Below, one piece after another: positions 32,481 through 43,830 of a DNA stretch of 64,000 nucleotides (the first letter of the stretch is position 1; each line of letters starts with the position of its first letter). The notes beneath the pieces were generated by a model that was not told the origin of the DNA, ran no database searches, and was given only the letters and a program-made list of their open reading frames with translations. The position numbers and the translations under genes are program-made. The stretch is taken from positions 4,762,550 through 4,826,549 of the forward strand of contig JAJEKV010000050.1 of NCBI GenBank assembly GCA_021234155.1. The letters are read 5' to 3'. This stretch comes from Isoetes taiwanensis. Taxonomy: Eukaryota; Streptophyta; Lycopodiopsida; Isoetales; Isoetaceae.

Positions 32481-34523
32481 AGGTAACTTCACACCTGACA
32501 GAAGAGGCAGGGGAGGACCTCATTAACTGGCTCCAGATGTTGATTCTCGCTCGAATGACATTCCACATGCCGATACACATTATTAGGATGAGATGCCATG
32601 GTATCTAGCACCCAGACCGCCCCCCGGTAGTCACATTCACAGTACGGGATGCGCAAGTGAAAGCAGCCATCCTGTGCCAGGGTAGGCAGCTGAAGGGGGC
32701 TGCCCTGTATGTTGACCGAGACCTGACCCCGGCCCAACAAGAAGACCGCAGGCATGAGTTGGCCAAAGCTAAAAGCATTCATAGACAGGGAGGAGCTGCA
32801 GAACTGATTCAAGGCAAGATACAAATTTTTAGGCCGCCAAATGCTGCTGCGAATCCTGCGAATCTTCTAGCAGCCCTTGACCATGCCACTGCTTCGCCTG
32901 CTATAGCCACACGCCCTGCTCCAGTTGCCTCACCTCCTTCTGTTGCTCACACATCTCAGGCTGCTTCCACTTCTACCACCCCCCCTTCTACTACTGCCAC
33001 TGAATCTCCAGCTGCAGCCCCAACTAACAAATAGGAATTGTGCCTCCGCATGGTCTCCTAGAATTGTTGGGGCTTCCCATGGCAGTAGGGAGATAGTCTC
33101 AACTCGGTTGCCGCAGACATGGATTTCATCTTCCTCATGGAAACATGGGAGCATGCAGGACACAGGACCCCGACTTGCCAGGATACCAGTGCTACTCAAT
33201 CTTCAATGATTGCACAGGAAAGCGGGGGCATGGGGGGGTTGTCTGCTACTACCGAATGGCCTTGGCATAGTCAACGTCCTTGTTCAAGACAGATAAGCAC
33301 AACCAGTACCTGTGGGTGCGTGTGCAAAAGTGCAGTCGCGGACCTCTCTTTGTGGCAGCCTGCTACTTTCCACATGCAGAGAGCAACTTCTATCACACTC
33401 GGATGTGGATAGGCTGGACCCCTATGTCGATCTCTATGATGACATGCAACAGCATAAGCAGTTGGGCAGTGTCATACTCCTTGGAGACTTCAATGCACGC
33501 ACTGGGGTAGAACAACTCATGAGATTTGATCCCTTGACTGATGATGTATTGCAGCTGCGTCCTGCAGAAGGAACTTGACCACGGACATCAGATGACAATC
33601 AGGTCATGCGCTATGGTAGGCAGTTGCTTTTACTCTGTGGTATCTTTGATCTGGTAATCTGCAATGGACTGGCACAGTGGCCGTCCACCCGCAAGAGCAC
33701 TGGTAGACAGGAAAAGCAGGGGGGAGGATCTAGTGTAGTGGACTATGTGCTGGTGCCTTAGTAGGATATGCATGTCGTCAAGAACTTCCAAGTGGAAACA
33801 GCTAATAGGGATGAAGAGATCGACTCAGACCACTTATCACTTTACTTGAAGTTGGCTTGGCAAGTTATGTGAACCCCCTGTGCAACAATTCCTCACATGC
33901 CTTAGCTGCGATTGGATTATGAACATGCAGGGGCTTATGCCCATATGCTTATAGATGGCCTGGCAGAAATTTTGCAGTATCCTATACTAGAGCAACAGAC
34001 AGGCCGGCTGATTGATGTGCTTAGGACTGCTACGGAGAGATGCTTTGGGATAAGCCGCCCGCGACGGACCTCCAGGAACACAACCTCCCCACGTAATCAA
34101 TGGTTTGATGCAAAGTGCAAGGAACCAACGCTGGCTCCGCCAGGTCACAGACCCTGCTTTACGCCCACATGCAGTCAGACAGTACCGTGTCTTCCTTAAA
34201 GCTAAGAAAGCAAGGTACATCGCAGCGCATCAAAGGGAAATGTTTTACCTCTTGGAACATCACTCCAGGACCTTCTGACAAAGGGTTCTCATAAAACCAG
34301 TACAACCCACAGGAAACATCACTCCCGAGCAGTGGAGGCAATACTTGCAACAGCTATACGACCCTCAGGGTGCACAGGCAGCATTACCCCTGCAAGAAGG
34401 CCCAGTGCTGGAAATCACAGAGTCGGACGTGGACCAAGGCCTACAGCATCTTGCCAATGAGAAAGCGCCAGACCTGGATGGTATGCAGGCAGAATTGCTC
34501 AAGTGGACAGGGCCGTCCATAGT
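32480..34523 (+). mobile_element. LINE retrotransposon, left half (endonuclease and start of reverse transcriptase)
   Basis: The plus strand carries a LINE in several broken frames. At 32657-33034 there is an ORF1-like or linker segment (TPAQQEDRRHELAKAK, then a Pro/Thr/Ala-rich stretch). From about 33040 an AP-type endonuclease follows with NCWG, FLMETWE, YLWVRVQKCSRGPLFVAACYF and ILLGDFNARTG. At 34345-34523 the reverse transcriptase begins with ITESDVDQGLQHLANEKAPD and AELLKW. The frame stops at 34523 where element B is inserted, and continues at 42224. Many frameshifts and stops. Confidence 0.85.
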
Positions 34524-34548
34524 CATTAGAGAAAATATGGGGTCTCAT
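34524..34548 (+). repeat. Left terminal inverted repeat of element B
   Basis: Matches 42199-42223 reversed at 24 of 25 positions. Confidence 0.9.
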
Positions 34549-35061
34549 TTAGGCCCATTATGAATATTCAAAAAATCCATGTCACGGTTTTGCTCTAGCC
34601 AATAGGATTTCTGGCCCTTTGTTTCTAATGCATATTACGTGGCAAGGGCTTCCATGGGGAGCATATGGTCACTTGCCCCAATATCTATTAATTTTATGGG
34701 GGGAGATGCAACCCTCATGTGAAATCTCGGAGCTATATGCTCACTTCCCCCAATGATCTATTAATTTTTTTGGCTCGACCTTGTGTGAAATTTAGAAGCC
34801 TTTCTTCAAAACATACGAAAATCTTAAATCGAACTCGAATTAGGGAATACTCAAAATTTTCCCTCTCTTGCCCAATTTTGTCTCGATCTAGAGATTGGAG
34901 TCTTGGTATTGCCGGACTGGAGTCCCGATTGGAGTCTCGATTTGCTCCTTCCCCCAGTTTTTGATCAGTAGGTTTTTTACCGAACTCTCACTCTAGTGAT
35001 CTTGTATGTTATTTTATTGCATGCTCTCTCATTCAGCCTCATTTTCTTTTATCTGTAGGTC

Positions 35062-36304
35062 ATGTCTAATCTCAGATCAGAGACAAAGACAGTTGTTTTG
35101 CGAAATAAGAAGGACTCCAATGGCGAATGGATTGACCTGGTGGTTTCTATTGGTTCATGGGTTACTATGCAACCCACATCATCTGGTAGGCATGGAGTCC
35201 CAAAATCCAGATTGCATGATGTGAAGGCGCATTGGAAGGCTCGTGTCAAGAAGTTTTTTTATGGGACTGGAGGTATGATAATAACAGAGATTCTTGTGGA
35301 GCATGTTTATGATGGTCTGGCTATTGCAAAAGAGAAAATTTCTCAAAGGCCTTCATTTCGTCCCCTTGAAGCAAATACCTTATGTTCTTCTGATTTTGTT
35401 GAAATGGTTCCTGCTAAAAGTATAACCAGTGTACTCGAAGTTTATCATTTTAGAATAGGGAATGCATTATTTGAAGACTATTCGAGGTCAGATTTACGAG
35501 AAAGAGGCATTTGGTTTTACAAGTACCATTACAGCTTATCACCAAAAGGAGTTGGTAAATTGACTGAGGTGGATCTCCCAAGCATTAAGTTAATGGGGGC
35601 TGAGTTTTCAGACTGCAAAACATTAACAGCATGCAAAGATCAAATTGGGAGAGAGATTTACAAAACCTTGACAGAAAGGGGTGGTGTACGGTGTGCTGGC
35701 AAGGTATTCCTACCAATTCATGTTTTTTCTTCTCTATTTCAGAATGAATCCTCAGTGAGAATCACACCACAAACATATGTAATCAGTAAGATATCTAGCG
35801 AAATTTTAGACAGTTTGCTTTTCAGCAAGTGGAGGAAGAAGGAGCATATCAGTGGCAATGAAACTACTGAATGTGCAGTTGCAATCGATACTCTTATTTT
35901 CAGGTAGAGTTATATAGCTATTTGTAATTGAGCTGGTACTAAAGAGTTTGATGTTGCTATCTTACAGATATTGGATACCAAGGCAGACCTTGTATTTTAA
36001 TTACTTTGTTGAGCGAAAAAGAAAAATCTGGAGGATAGATCATTGGGATTGGATACCGGTAGAGGATCATCGTTCCGAATCTTCATCAATGGAGCTAACG
36101 ATTGTTTGCGAAAACTTGGGCAACAAGGTGATCAGCGTAGAAGAAGAGTGCACGTTGTTTGACTGCAGGGAGCTTCTAAACACTTTTAGATTGTATGGTG
36201 AATTCCATTTTTTTCTAGACGGCAAAAAAATTGGATATCGCCGCGAGAGTTTTGTGAAATGTAAAGATTGTCAAACTCCACGCACATTGAGCATTAAATG
36301 TTAA
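35062..36304 (+). CDS. Gene X of element B (392 aa, two exons), function unknown
   Basis: Exon 1 35062-35903 and exon 2 35968-36304 are joined across a 64-bp intron (GT at 35904, CTTACAG acceptor ending 35967) in phase 2 and give 392 codons without a stop. A pyrimidine-rich acceptor (ATCTGTAG) lies just before the start ATG, suggesting an intron in the 5' UTR. The protein is mixed alpha/beta in look, with no membrane segment. Conserved with copy A in its C-terminal third: QTLY-NYFVERKRK, VEEE, NTFRLYGEFHFFLDGKKIGYRRE, KCKDC. No known domain was recognised. It converges on Y, and the pairing in two diverged elements implies a role in transposition, regulation or host interaction. It is the one gene in the element that is still open. 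Confidence 0.8.
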
Positions 36305-36499
36305 GCTAATATCGATAAAAATAAAGCTGATTTGGCATTTCAGGTTCAATTCCTGAATTCTGGAACATGTGTTATTCTTGTCAGATCAAATTGGAAGTTC
36401 AGGTCAGATCAGGTCATCATCATATTGTTATGTGATGAAAGTGCCTTGCCTGTTATCTGATCACTTTGTAGACTTAACTTCTTTGCCCTACATAAATGT

Positions 36500-37015
36500 T
36501 GTTTTATGTTGTAGTCTTCATGCAGCTCTCATTGGCAAATCCATTGTCTTGTGTGTAGTCTTATGTTGTAATCCATTGTCTGCATTGTTATCCATTGTCT
36601 GCATTTAAATCCATTGTGTTGCAGTCTTATGTTGTAATCCATTGTCTTGTGTGCAGCTCTCATTGGCATGTACAAGATCCATGCCACCATCGAGATAAAA
36701 TCTTAAACCAGCACGTTATCAGGAGAAGAGCAGAAAGTTTGTATTAGCATGGAATCATTGTTGAAAGCACTTAAATCTGCCAGTGTCTTGTTCTGAGCTA
36801 CAGAATCTGCTCTAGTGCCAGACAAGATGGAAGTCTCCTCCTTCAATGCATCAGGCAGTTCTTGTGTAAATATGTTACTAGCGTGACTGCCTATATTGGA
36901 GTCTGGTAGTCCATGGTCAACAAAATCATGAGATGCTTGAGCTACATGCTTGTCATTGCTACATGCTTGTCATTGCTGAAATCTTAAACTCACAGCTACA
37001 TGCTTGTCATTGCTG
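36500..37015. repeat. Local short repeats
   Basis: Phrases such as tcttatgttgtaatccattgtc and ctctcattggca recur between 36508 and 36668. gctacatgcttgtcattgct occurs three times between 36940 and 37015. Confidence 0.7.
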
Positions 37016-37250
37016 AAAAGCAATAAGCCACTACCCAGAAGAATTTGCAGGTTTTGAAATTGCCAGAAGAGCACCCTTAGAAACTTTTCTGAAGCTCTCT
37101 GATGCTGGGGTTCAGAATCCTGATGAAAATAATATGCATGATGATGCTTATCCCCAACAAGACCAGGCTGCATTGATTCATTTTCTCTAGCATTCTCGGA
37201 TGGGCTCCGAGGAAATCTTTTCTTACTCTTATGCATATTAGGCACACGTG
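36745..37250 (-). pseudogene. Captured host-gene fragment in element B, unknown gene
   Basis: Two open minus-strand stretches lie here. About 37245-37070 includes MHKSKKRFPRSPSENARENE and HHHAYYFHQDSEPQ. About 36944-36745 includes FVDHGLPDSNIGSHASN and FTQELPDALKEETS. They look like polar, low-complexity exon sequence from a nuclear or regulatory protein. No family is recognised. Element A carries nothing similar in this place. Confidence 0.35.
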
Positions 37251-38411
37251 CATTTGGACGAAACTCACCCTTATGGGGACTCTGATTATCTTTGCATATG
37301 GGTTCCCATTACATGCCATGTTGCTGGTGGTTGTTGAGAAGATGCATATACAAATTCAGTTCCTGGAATTTTACCAAAGGTAGAAAACGAGATAACTGCT
37401 TATGTTTATACATTCACAGGCATCTCAATCTTTGTTCAACAAGTTAATTGGAGATCTTGAAACGACAGCAAGAATTGTTGAAGACACATGGTCTCTCCCT
37501 TGACAGTATGCTTCACGCTGCAGCAGTCATAGGTTCCAGCACCAATCCAAGCTTAATATTAGGAAAAGTTGTTTGGGTCTCCACATAAAGTACCATTGAC
37601 TGGCCCATAAATCGAACTAGTTTCTACCTTATTACTATCAAATTCATTTGGCCTATCTGTCTATTAAGCACAGTACCTAGCATTTACATATTTAGACTTT
37701 TGAATGCAAGTGTTGGACTATTGAGTTAAATAGACAGGATATGTAGGCAGGAATTCAAGCTTTCCAATTTGTTATGACAATATACTATCAGTTATTACAG
37801 AAGACTATTCCAATTGCAATTACAAATATTACTAATGAATATGCAGCAAAAAGCTTATTATATAGCAAATGCCAGTATGATAATAAATAGTGTACATGCC
37901 AGTATGATAATAAATAGGCTAAGGATTGGACTGTTGTGCATGTCAAAGGACATGTGGTCAATCTCAAATGTTCCTTGTGACAGCAGGCAGTCAAATTGCA
38001 AGTGTTATGAATATGCGCATAAATGGGTACTTTGAATTTCATGAATATAAATATACTTTGCTTAAACCGCAAGACAAAATTCATTTCTGTTGCCCATCCC
38101 TCAGACCATATGATAGAGTGACCGGCATGAGAATATATCAGCTGAATAAACATACTTAATGTGGCTCCTCTGTAAGTTATTCCGTTGTGGTATTCACATG
38201 TGCTGTTCTGCATAGTGTTCGCATGACAGGACCTGTCGTTACAACAAAAAGAAGGTATTGCTCCAGTCAGCTGATAGTTTTATAAGGAGACAAGAACAAG
38301 TTTATGCCAAGGCATGCTTTGTTATCTCTTACAGTCCCTTCATATTTATTATGCTTTCTCTCATAGGTGTCAGCACGTACCATAAAGAACATGATGCAAT
38401 AATATACTTAC

Positions 38412-38766
38412 AAAATTTGAAGATTTGTGAGATTTCTTAAGCTTGATGGTAACGCCCCTTGAAAATTGTTTCCATAAAGTCTCCTAGACAAAAAGTTACA
38501 ACATGCAACTTATTTATATACAAGGTGCATGCAAAATTCGTCACACAGGACCACCACACTACACACATGGCCAGTTCAGCTGGAAGCTCTCCACCAAGAC
38601 CACTGGAACCAAAATCCCTGAAGAGACAAAGTTATAGTGCCCTTATATCAGGTTTTCTACAGAACGACAAAAGAGATTGCTTTACAAATCTTACAATTCT
38701 TGTAACTTCTTCAGATTTCCAAGCTTTTTTGGTATAGAACCTCTAAAGTTGTTCGTGCCCAAATAT
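38412..38766 (-). pseudogene. Captured LRR exons (two 72-bp leucine-rich repeats)
   Basis: Minus strand: exon 38766-38695 is preceded by a TGCTAG acceptor and followed by a GTAAGA donor, and encodes YLGTNNFRGSIPKKLGNL then KKLQEL. Exon 38483-38412 is preceded by TGTCTAG and followed by GTAAGTAT, and encodes RLYGNNFQGALPSSLRNL then TNLQIL. Each is exactly 72 bp, one LRR unit, with the same phase. This is the gene structure of plant LRR receptor kinases in which each repeat is a separate exon. Introns are kept, so the piece was copied from DNA. A possible further fragment (SPYDLFAFGAAVL) lies near 38930. Confidence 0.75.
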
Positions 38767-39067
38767 CTAGCACAGCAATTCAGATGTAATCATTAATTAT
38801 GCAGTTAGGTGAGTAGATGCCAATGCTTGTTTGCATAGTAGACTTGAGATGCATAGGTTCGTTTGCATAGCAGACTTGCATAGTAGACTCGTTCGAACTT
38901 ACCATTTAAGCTGCATGTACTTCTCCTCCTTGCTTCCACAACACTGCTGCACCAAAAGCAAATAAATCATATGGTGATGTTGCCTATTCTAAGTTTACAG
39001 AAATGGCCTCTTCTAAGTCTGCATGTTGCATTCAAATCTTGGGAAAAGGAAAAGGACATAGTAAATG

Positions 39068-41655
39068 TTATAAACAATACTTGCTCCCACATCTTTGCCT
39101 CTTTTCTCTCCACTGACGAGATTTGTCACTTGCATCAGAATTTTTCCAAGCATCTTGCTTTCGTTTCTTTGTGGCCTCTACCATTGCAATATGAACTGAC
39201 GGAGAAGCTCTTCTGGCAATGTTATTGCTCATGGCGAGTAAGCATTTTTCTGTAAAACCACTGACCCATTTGTATAAGCGGATTTGCTTTATCATTTCCA
39301 GAACATCCACCACGTTGGGTCTTCCTATTGAAAGCCATTTTTGCTTGCTTATGGGATTTTTTCATCCCTTGAGTGTTCCAAATGGCAAGGCTGCCATATC
39401 TATCAGCAAACCAGGGACCATGTGCATATAGTATATGGATGTAATGTGTGACTTCAGACTCTCCCCATGCTCTTATGTATGCTTTAGTAAAACTACTTAC
39501 CACCAAGCGAAATGTTTGCTTTATGCATTCTTTGAAGTATGGTTTTGTAGAAGTGCATTAAGATCGGACATTGCATTCCAAGCATGAAGCTTTCTTTCGC
39601 ATGCAATCCATCGATCCCTATCTCTTTCAGCCTCTACTAATAGCTTCCCAAATCCAAACATCCCTTTACTTACATTATTCACATTGTTTAAAAAGCGTTT
39701 TGCTTTGTCACCACCAAGAGAGACTTTTGCTGGAACAGAGCTCCTGCCATTTGAATGCTTCGTATCCTTCTCCAATTTCACGCAGCCACCATGCAATCCG
39801 GCATCGCAGGAGAACTTTTTCTACACGTGCTATACCTTCCAAAGCGCTCCTTCTCATTTCTTATATTGCAAACAAAACATTCAGAATGCCAAATCATCCT
39901 CTCAACAATACGCACCAAAGCATGTAAAGTACAAATATGAACTCGTTCTAAAGGTATAGGTAATATTGGCTGAAATGATTTATCCTTTCTATTACGATCT
40001 GGTGGAGCATTTTGGTTACACACGACAAAGTGCTCTTGGATGGCCCCCTCCTTTCACTTTTAAAACATGACAATGAGTAAGTACAATTCTTAAGTAGTCT
40101 TTGCACCTGACGAGCTAATGTTGAACATACATTTCTCTGTCTTTAGATCAGATGCCAAGTGAAAGTTAACTACGAAAGAACCAAAACCCTCAATATGTAA
40201 CTTCTCACCACTATTATACATACCTATGAGCTTTGGAATATCAGTCTGATCAAAAACCCACTTTAGTACTGCGTAACTTTCCTTTTTCACGGAACATTCC
40301 TAACCACCATGTATGCTCTTTCGATTGAATGAAAACCATTCCGGATCTCGTTTCTTTTTCTTCAGTTGCCTCTGCTCATCATAATGAGATGCAAGTGCTT
40401 TATTCATTAGAGTTAACGATACTCTCTCAAACTTTTTCTTGCTTGTCAGCTCCATTTCGTCAAGTTTTAAGCAAATTTCAAGTTTTCCACCAACATCAGC
40501 TTCCCTTAGGTTATAGTAAACAACCATAAATTTTAGAACCTTTTCTAAATCAAACCAAACATTATTACTTGCATTCAGTCCTATTATATCAGTTTCATCG
40601 GATTGCTTACCCTTTGAAGGTTTTAAAATATTGCTTGGAGTACCCGATTCTAGAGAGTGCATGCTGCCCAAAATCTCATTCACCGATATGTTCTTTCTTG
40701 CCCTTACTTTCTCCATATAATAAGGTCTTGGAATAATAATTTTCTTTGTGCCTAAAGCCTTCAAGGCATCATAAAATGGTCTAAAGAGGAGTCTATAACC
40801 TTCTTTGGCTAATTCAGTGAGAATCACACACACCTTGAACATCATCAACATTCACTTTAGCATAGATTTCTCCTATGACCATCTCAATTACACTCCTTCG
40901 CAAGCTCACATTACACGGCTCCTTTAACATTGCAAGAATTTCATCATTAGTCATAAATCTCTTAAGAACTTGTCCTACATTGTCTCGTATCATCCCTTTA
41001 TTTTTATTTGTATGAAGCACTTGACGCACTGCATAAATCCGTCTCTTAGCAGCACCACACCTCAAATTTAGCTGCTCAATTGGTTTCTTATTTTTATTCC
41101 TTTCACGAAGGCCAAGTGAAGTCTTTTTTAGCCTTTTCAGCCTACTCTCCAACGTTAAGATCCGTTTCTTGTTTATTTTAGCTTCGGATTCTAAAATAGA
41201 GCTTTCATTTTCTTGTTGTTTGATCACAAATTCCATGAGAACTTTATCTTGCTCCAACTGCTCAATCCTCTTTTGTAATTTGCTGATTGTACTGTGGCTC
41301 TCTTCCAGTTTACCTTGTAAAGATAAGAACTCCTTTTGCTTCTGTTGTATGCCTAGTTTCAGATTGTTAAGGTGAAATGTCAATTGTCCATTGTATTGGA
41401 CCATGCTCTCACAATAACCTAGCAATCCCCCCTTTCCTTCACATGCAAATACAACCAAACCTGAAACTGAATTGAAATTTGGATGTCTACCTGTTAAAGG
41501 ATTGCATGGATAGATATCTCCCTTACACCACAGATCAGCATTTTTAGCACCAGAAATGCGCAATAAATTCGCATCTACATCCTTAAGCAAGGCACCTCTA
41601 CGTCTATTGGTTGGGCATACTCATCTGAAGGCAGATTGATTCTAATCTGAGCCAT
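39068..41655 (-). pseudogene. Gene Y, copy B: DDE-type transposase-like protein (multiple frameshifts)
   Basis: Start at 41655 (MAQIRINLPSDEYAQ). The N-terminal block YPCNPLTGRHPNF and CEGKGGLLGYCESMV is followed by a coiled coil, KKTSLGLRERNK, and AAKRRIYAVRQVLH. The middle has NNVWFDLEKVLKFMVVYYN, ESYAVLKWVFDQ and ASDLKTEKC. The late part has PIPLERVHICTLHALVRIV and YGSLAIWNTQG, and it ends WREKRQRCGSKYC. About six frame breaks divide it (open parts 41590-40814, 40851-40300, 40290-40090, 40023-39778, 39796-39521, 39506-39222, 39313-39068). The late motif reads QGMKKSH where copy A has QGREKSH, so a candidate catalytic Glu is Lys here. Inactive. Confidence 0.8.
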
Positions 41656-42198
41656 AATAATTCATACAAAGTAAAAATTCTACATGCAGGAATCCCCATA
41701 ATTTATACTACGATTGGTACTCTGTGTGGGAAGTGTTTGTGAACAATTTGAAATTCAAATTCAAATGGTAAAATTACAAATGAGGCGCCAAGTATACTTA
41801 CCTGAACTGCCTTCGGTTTGAGAGACGGAGGTTAAGAAGGAAATCGAGTAGCAATTATCTACAGTTCTTGATGTTGAACACAAATTGTGGTGCTGATGTC
41901 AGCATCGTTGCACAAGGTGGTCGGATCCTGTAATAAACCCTTTGCACGCATCAAATATCCATAAGCCCTTTTTTCATGCAAGATAAAATATATGGTATAT
42001 CTACTTTACACGCACCAAATATTCATAAGCCCTTTTTTTATTCAAAAATAAACCTACGCACATGTGGTATATCAAGTAGATATGCTATTAGATAGTTGAG
42101 GATATCCCCTCTCTCTATAATAATGGTTAAAAAATGATAGATGATATGGATGTGGATATATTTTGAAAAAATAATTTATCTTCTCTTAGAGGGTCCAT

Positions 42199-42223
42199 AT
42201 GAGACCTCATATTTTCTCTAATG
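42199..42223 (-). repeat. Right terminal inverted repeat of element B
   Basis: Reverse complement of the left repeat with one mismatch; the element ends CTCTAATG and LINE sequence (accggtgctgacc) resumes. Confidence 0.9.
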
Positions 42224-43830
42224 ACCGGTGCTGACCGCCTTGTTCAACAAAGCATTACAAGAAGGCTTCCCACTGCAGTGGACCAATAGCAGAGTTGTTC
42301 CCATCTATAAGGCAGGTGACCCGCATTGCCCAGCCAATTACCGAACAATCATGGTCAGTTCAGTATTTGCAAATTGCTTGCTGGGATTCTCGAGCAGCAG
42401 TTGAAGGGTTGGGCAGAGGCAATAGAGGTGCGGGCCCTCACCCAGGAAGGATTCAGACCCCGACACTCAACCATTGACCACATCTTCACGTTGCTAACTC
42501 TGGTTGAAGACACCAGGAACCGCCGTTAGGATCTATATTGTTGATTCGTGGATTTTGCGAAGGGGTTTGACGCTGTGCCTCGGGAAAAACTATGGGCAAG
42601 CTTTTGACAGCTGGGGGTTCTTGTAGATTTGCAGAATGCAGTGTACAGACTATATGAGAGATGTTCGGGTCAGTTGCAGCCGACAAGCCAACCATTTGAT
42701 AGTAGTATCGGGGTTCGTCAGGGATGCCCTCTCTCCTCAATATTGTTTGGGCTTTACACTGATCAGTTGGAGAGCTGGCTTGCTGATAATGGGGGCGACG
42801 GAGCTCACCTTCTGCACCAAATCATCAGGCAATTAATATATGCTGAAGCTTACAGACCAGCAGACATGCAATGCCATCTCGATGCCCTAGCAACTGATAT
42901 GCGCGTCAATCTGGCCAAAACTAAGGTGGTTCTCATATCATCCTCACGTCAGTCGAGGATCCCCTCCTTCAGTTACCGAGGGCAGAATGTGGAAGTGGCA
43001 TCCACATACAAATATTTGGGAGTGGAGTTTCCTTCTACTATGCACTGGGACACATCTTTATGGCTAAGAGTGATGGCGGGCTGGAAGGCACTATATGCAA
43101 TGCAAAACAATAGTCATAGAGCAGAGTTGTATGATTGGGCCCATCAGTCACACCTGTTCAAGGTCTTAGTGGAGCATGTCCTTTTATACGAGGTTAAAGT
43201 ATGGGACCCAGTAGTATCCCTCGCTACCTGGAATGACTTAAAGCAGGTGCAGAAAGCCTTCTTGGTACGAGCACTAGGGGTGAAGTGCACAGTCCCATAT
43301 CAAATTCTGTTGTAGGAGACGGGATTCTTGCCTCTTCAGAGGGCGGCCCTTGATCGCCACATTGTCTATTTCCAGAAGATGGTCAATATGGACGATGCTC
43401 ATCTCCCTAACCTAGCTTATATCATGGCAATGGGGCCGCAGTGCATCAAGGCCTACTGGAGGGAAAAGAGAGCTCAATGGTTGGCTAGATGGAATGTGCA
43501 GGAGATCCATACATGTGCAAACAGAGGCAGATCGCTATAGCTTGAGGCAATATCTTGATGCTTGCTTCCTCAGTAAGCTTTGGGATGTCAGTGCCCTTGA
43601 ACAGGTCAAGACAGCACACTACCAGCGCCACATAAATCCCACATTGGAATGAGGCCCGCAATGCTACCTTCGTACCCACTTGCCTATGAAAAGGCGCAAA
43701 CTCATTGCCTCCATTCGCACAGGGGCACACCATCTTCGAATTGAGACGGGCAGGTGGATTGGTGAGCCACGCCAGGACAGGCTTTATCAATGCTACCAAA
43801 TTGTATGCCACATGGAAGCACTATGCGGTT
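42224..43830 (+). mobile_element. LINE retrotransposon, right half (reverse transcriptase and C-terminus)
   Basis: Continues the frame left at 34523 with LTALFNKALQEGFPLQW, SRVVPIYKAGDPHCPANYRT, LTQEGFRPRHSTIDH, FVDFAKGFDAVPRE (first catalytic Asp region), and SIGVRQGCPLSSILFGLYTD. The catalytic YADD box is gone: the sequence runs RQLIYA directly into EAYRPADMQ, an internal deletion. A second small deletion precedes MRVNLAKTKVVLIS. The C-terminus near 43680-43810 has SIRTGAHHLRIETGRW and RLYQCYQI. Several stops. Confidence 0.85.

Larger units (their letters stand above)
34524..42223. mobile_element. DNA transposon B, complete, 7,700 bp, no target-site duplication
   Basis: Ends are 25-bp inverted repeats with one mismatch: CATTAGAGAAAATATGGGGT… on the left, and the reverse complement with GAGGT on the right. 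The element splits the LINE reverse transcriptase. Joining the flanks (…tccatagt + accggtgctgacc…) restores an in-frame LINE sequence (codons S I V P V L T A L F), so no bases were duplicated or lost. Inside: X (+, intact), captured gene pieces, Y (-, broken). Confidence 0.85.

Noticed and set aside
34524-34530. A 2-bp TA or AT target-site duplication for element B
   Set aside because: CAT precedes TAGAG at all three element ends seen, so it belongs to the repeat, and either duplication would break the LINE frame that zero duplication restores.
38900-38970. Receptor-kinase catalytic fragment (DLFAFGAAVL) on the minus strand
   Set aside because: Too short and placed upstream of the LRR exons, the wrong order for an LRR receptor kinase; mentioned only as a possible fragment.
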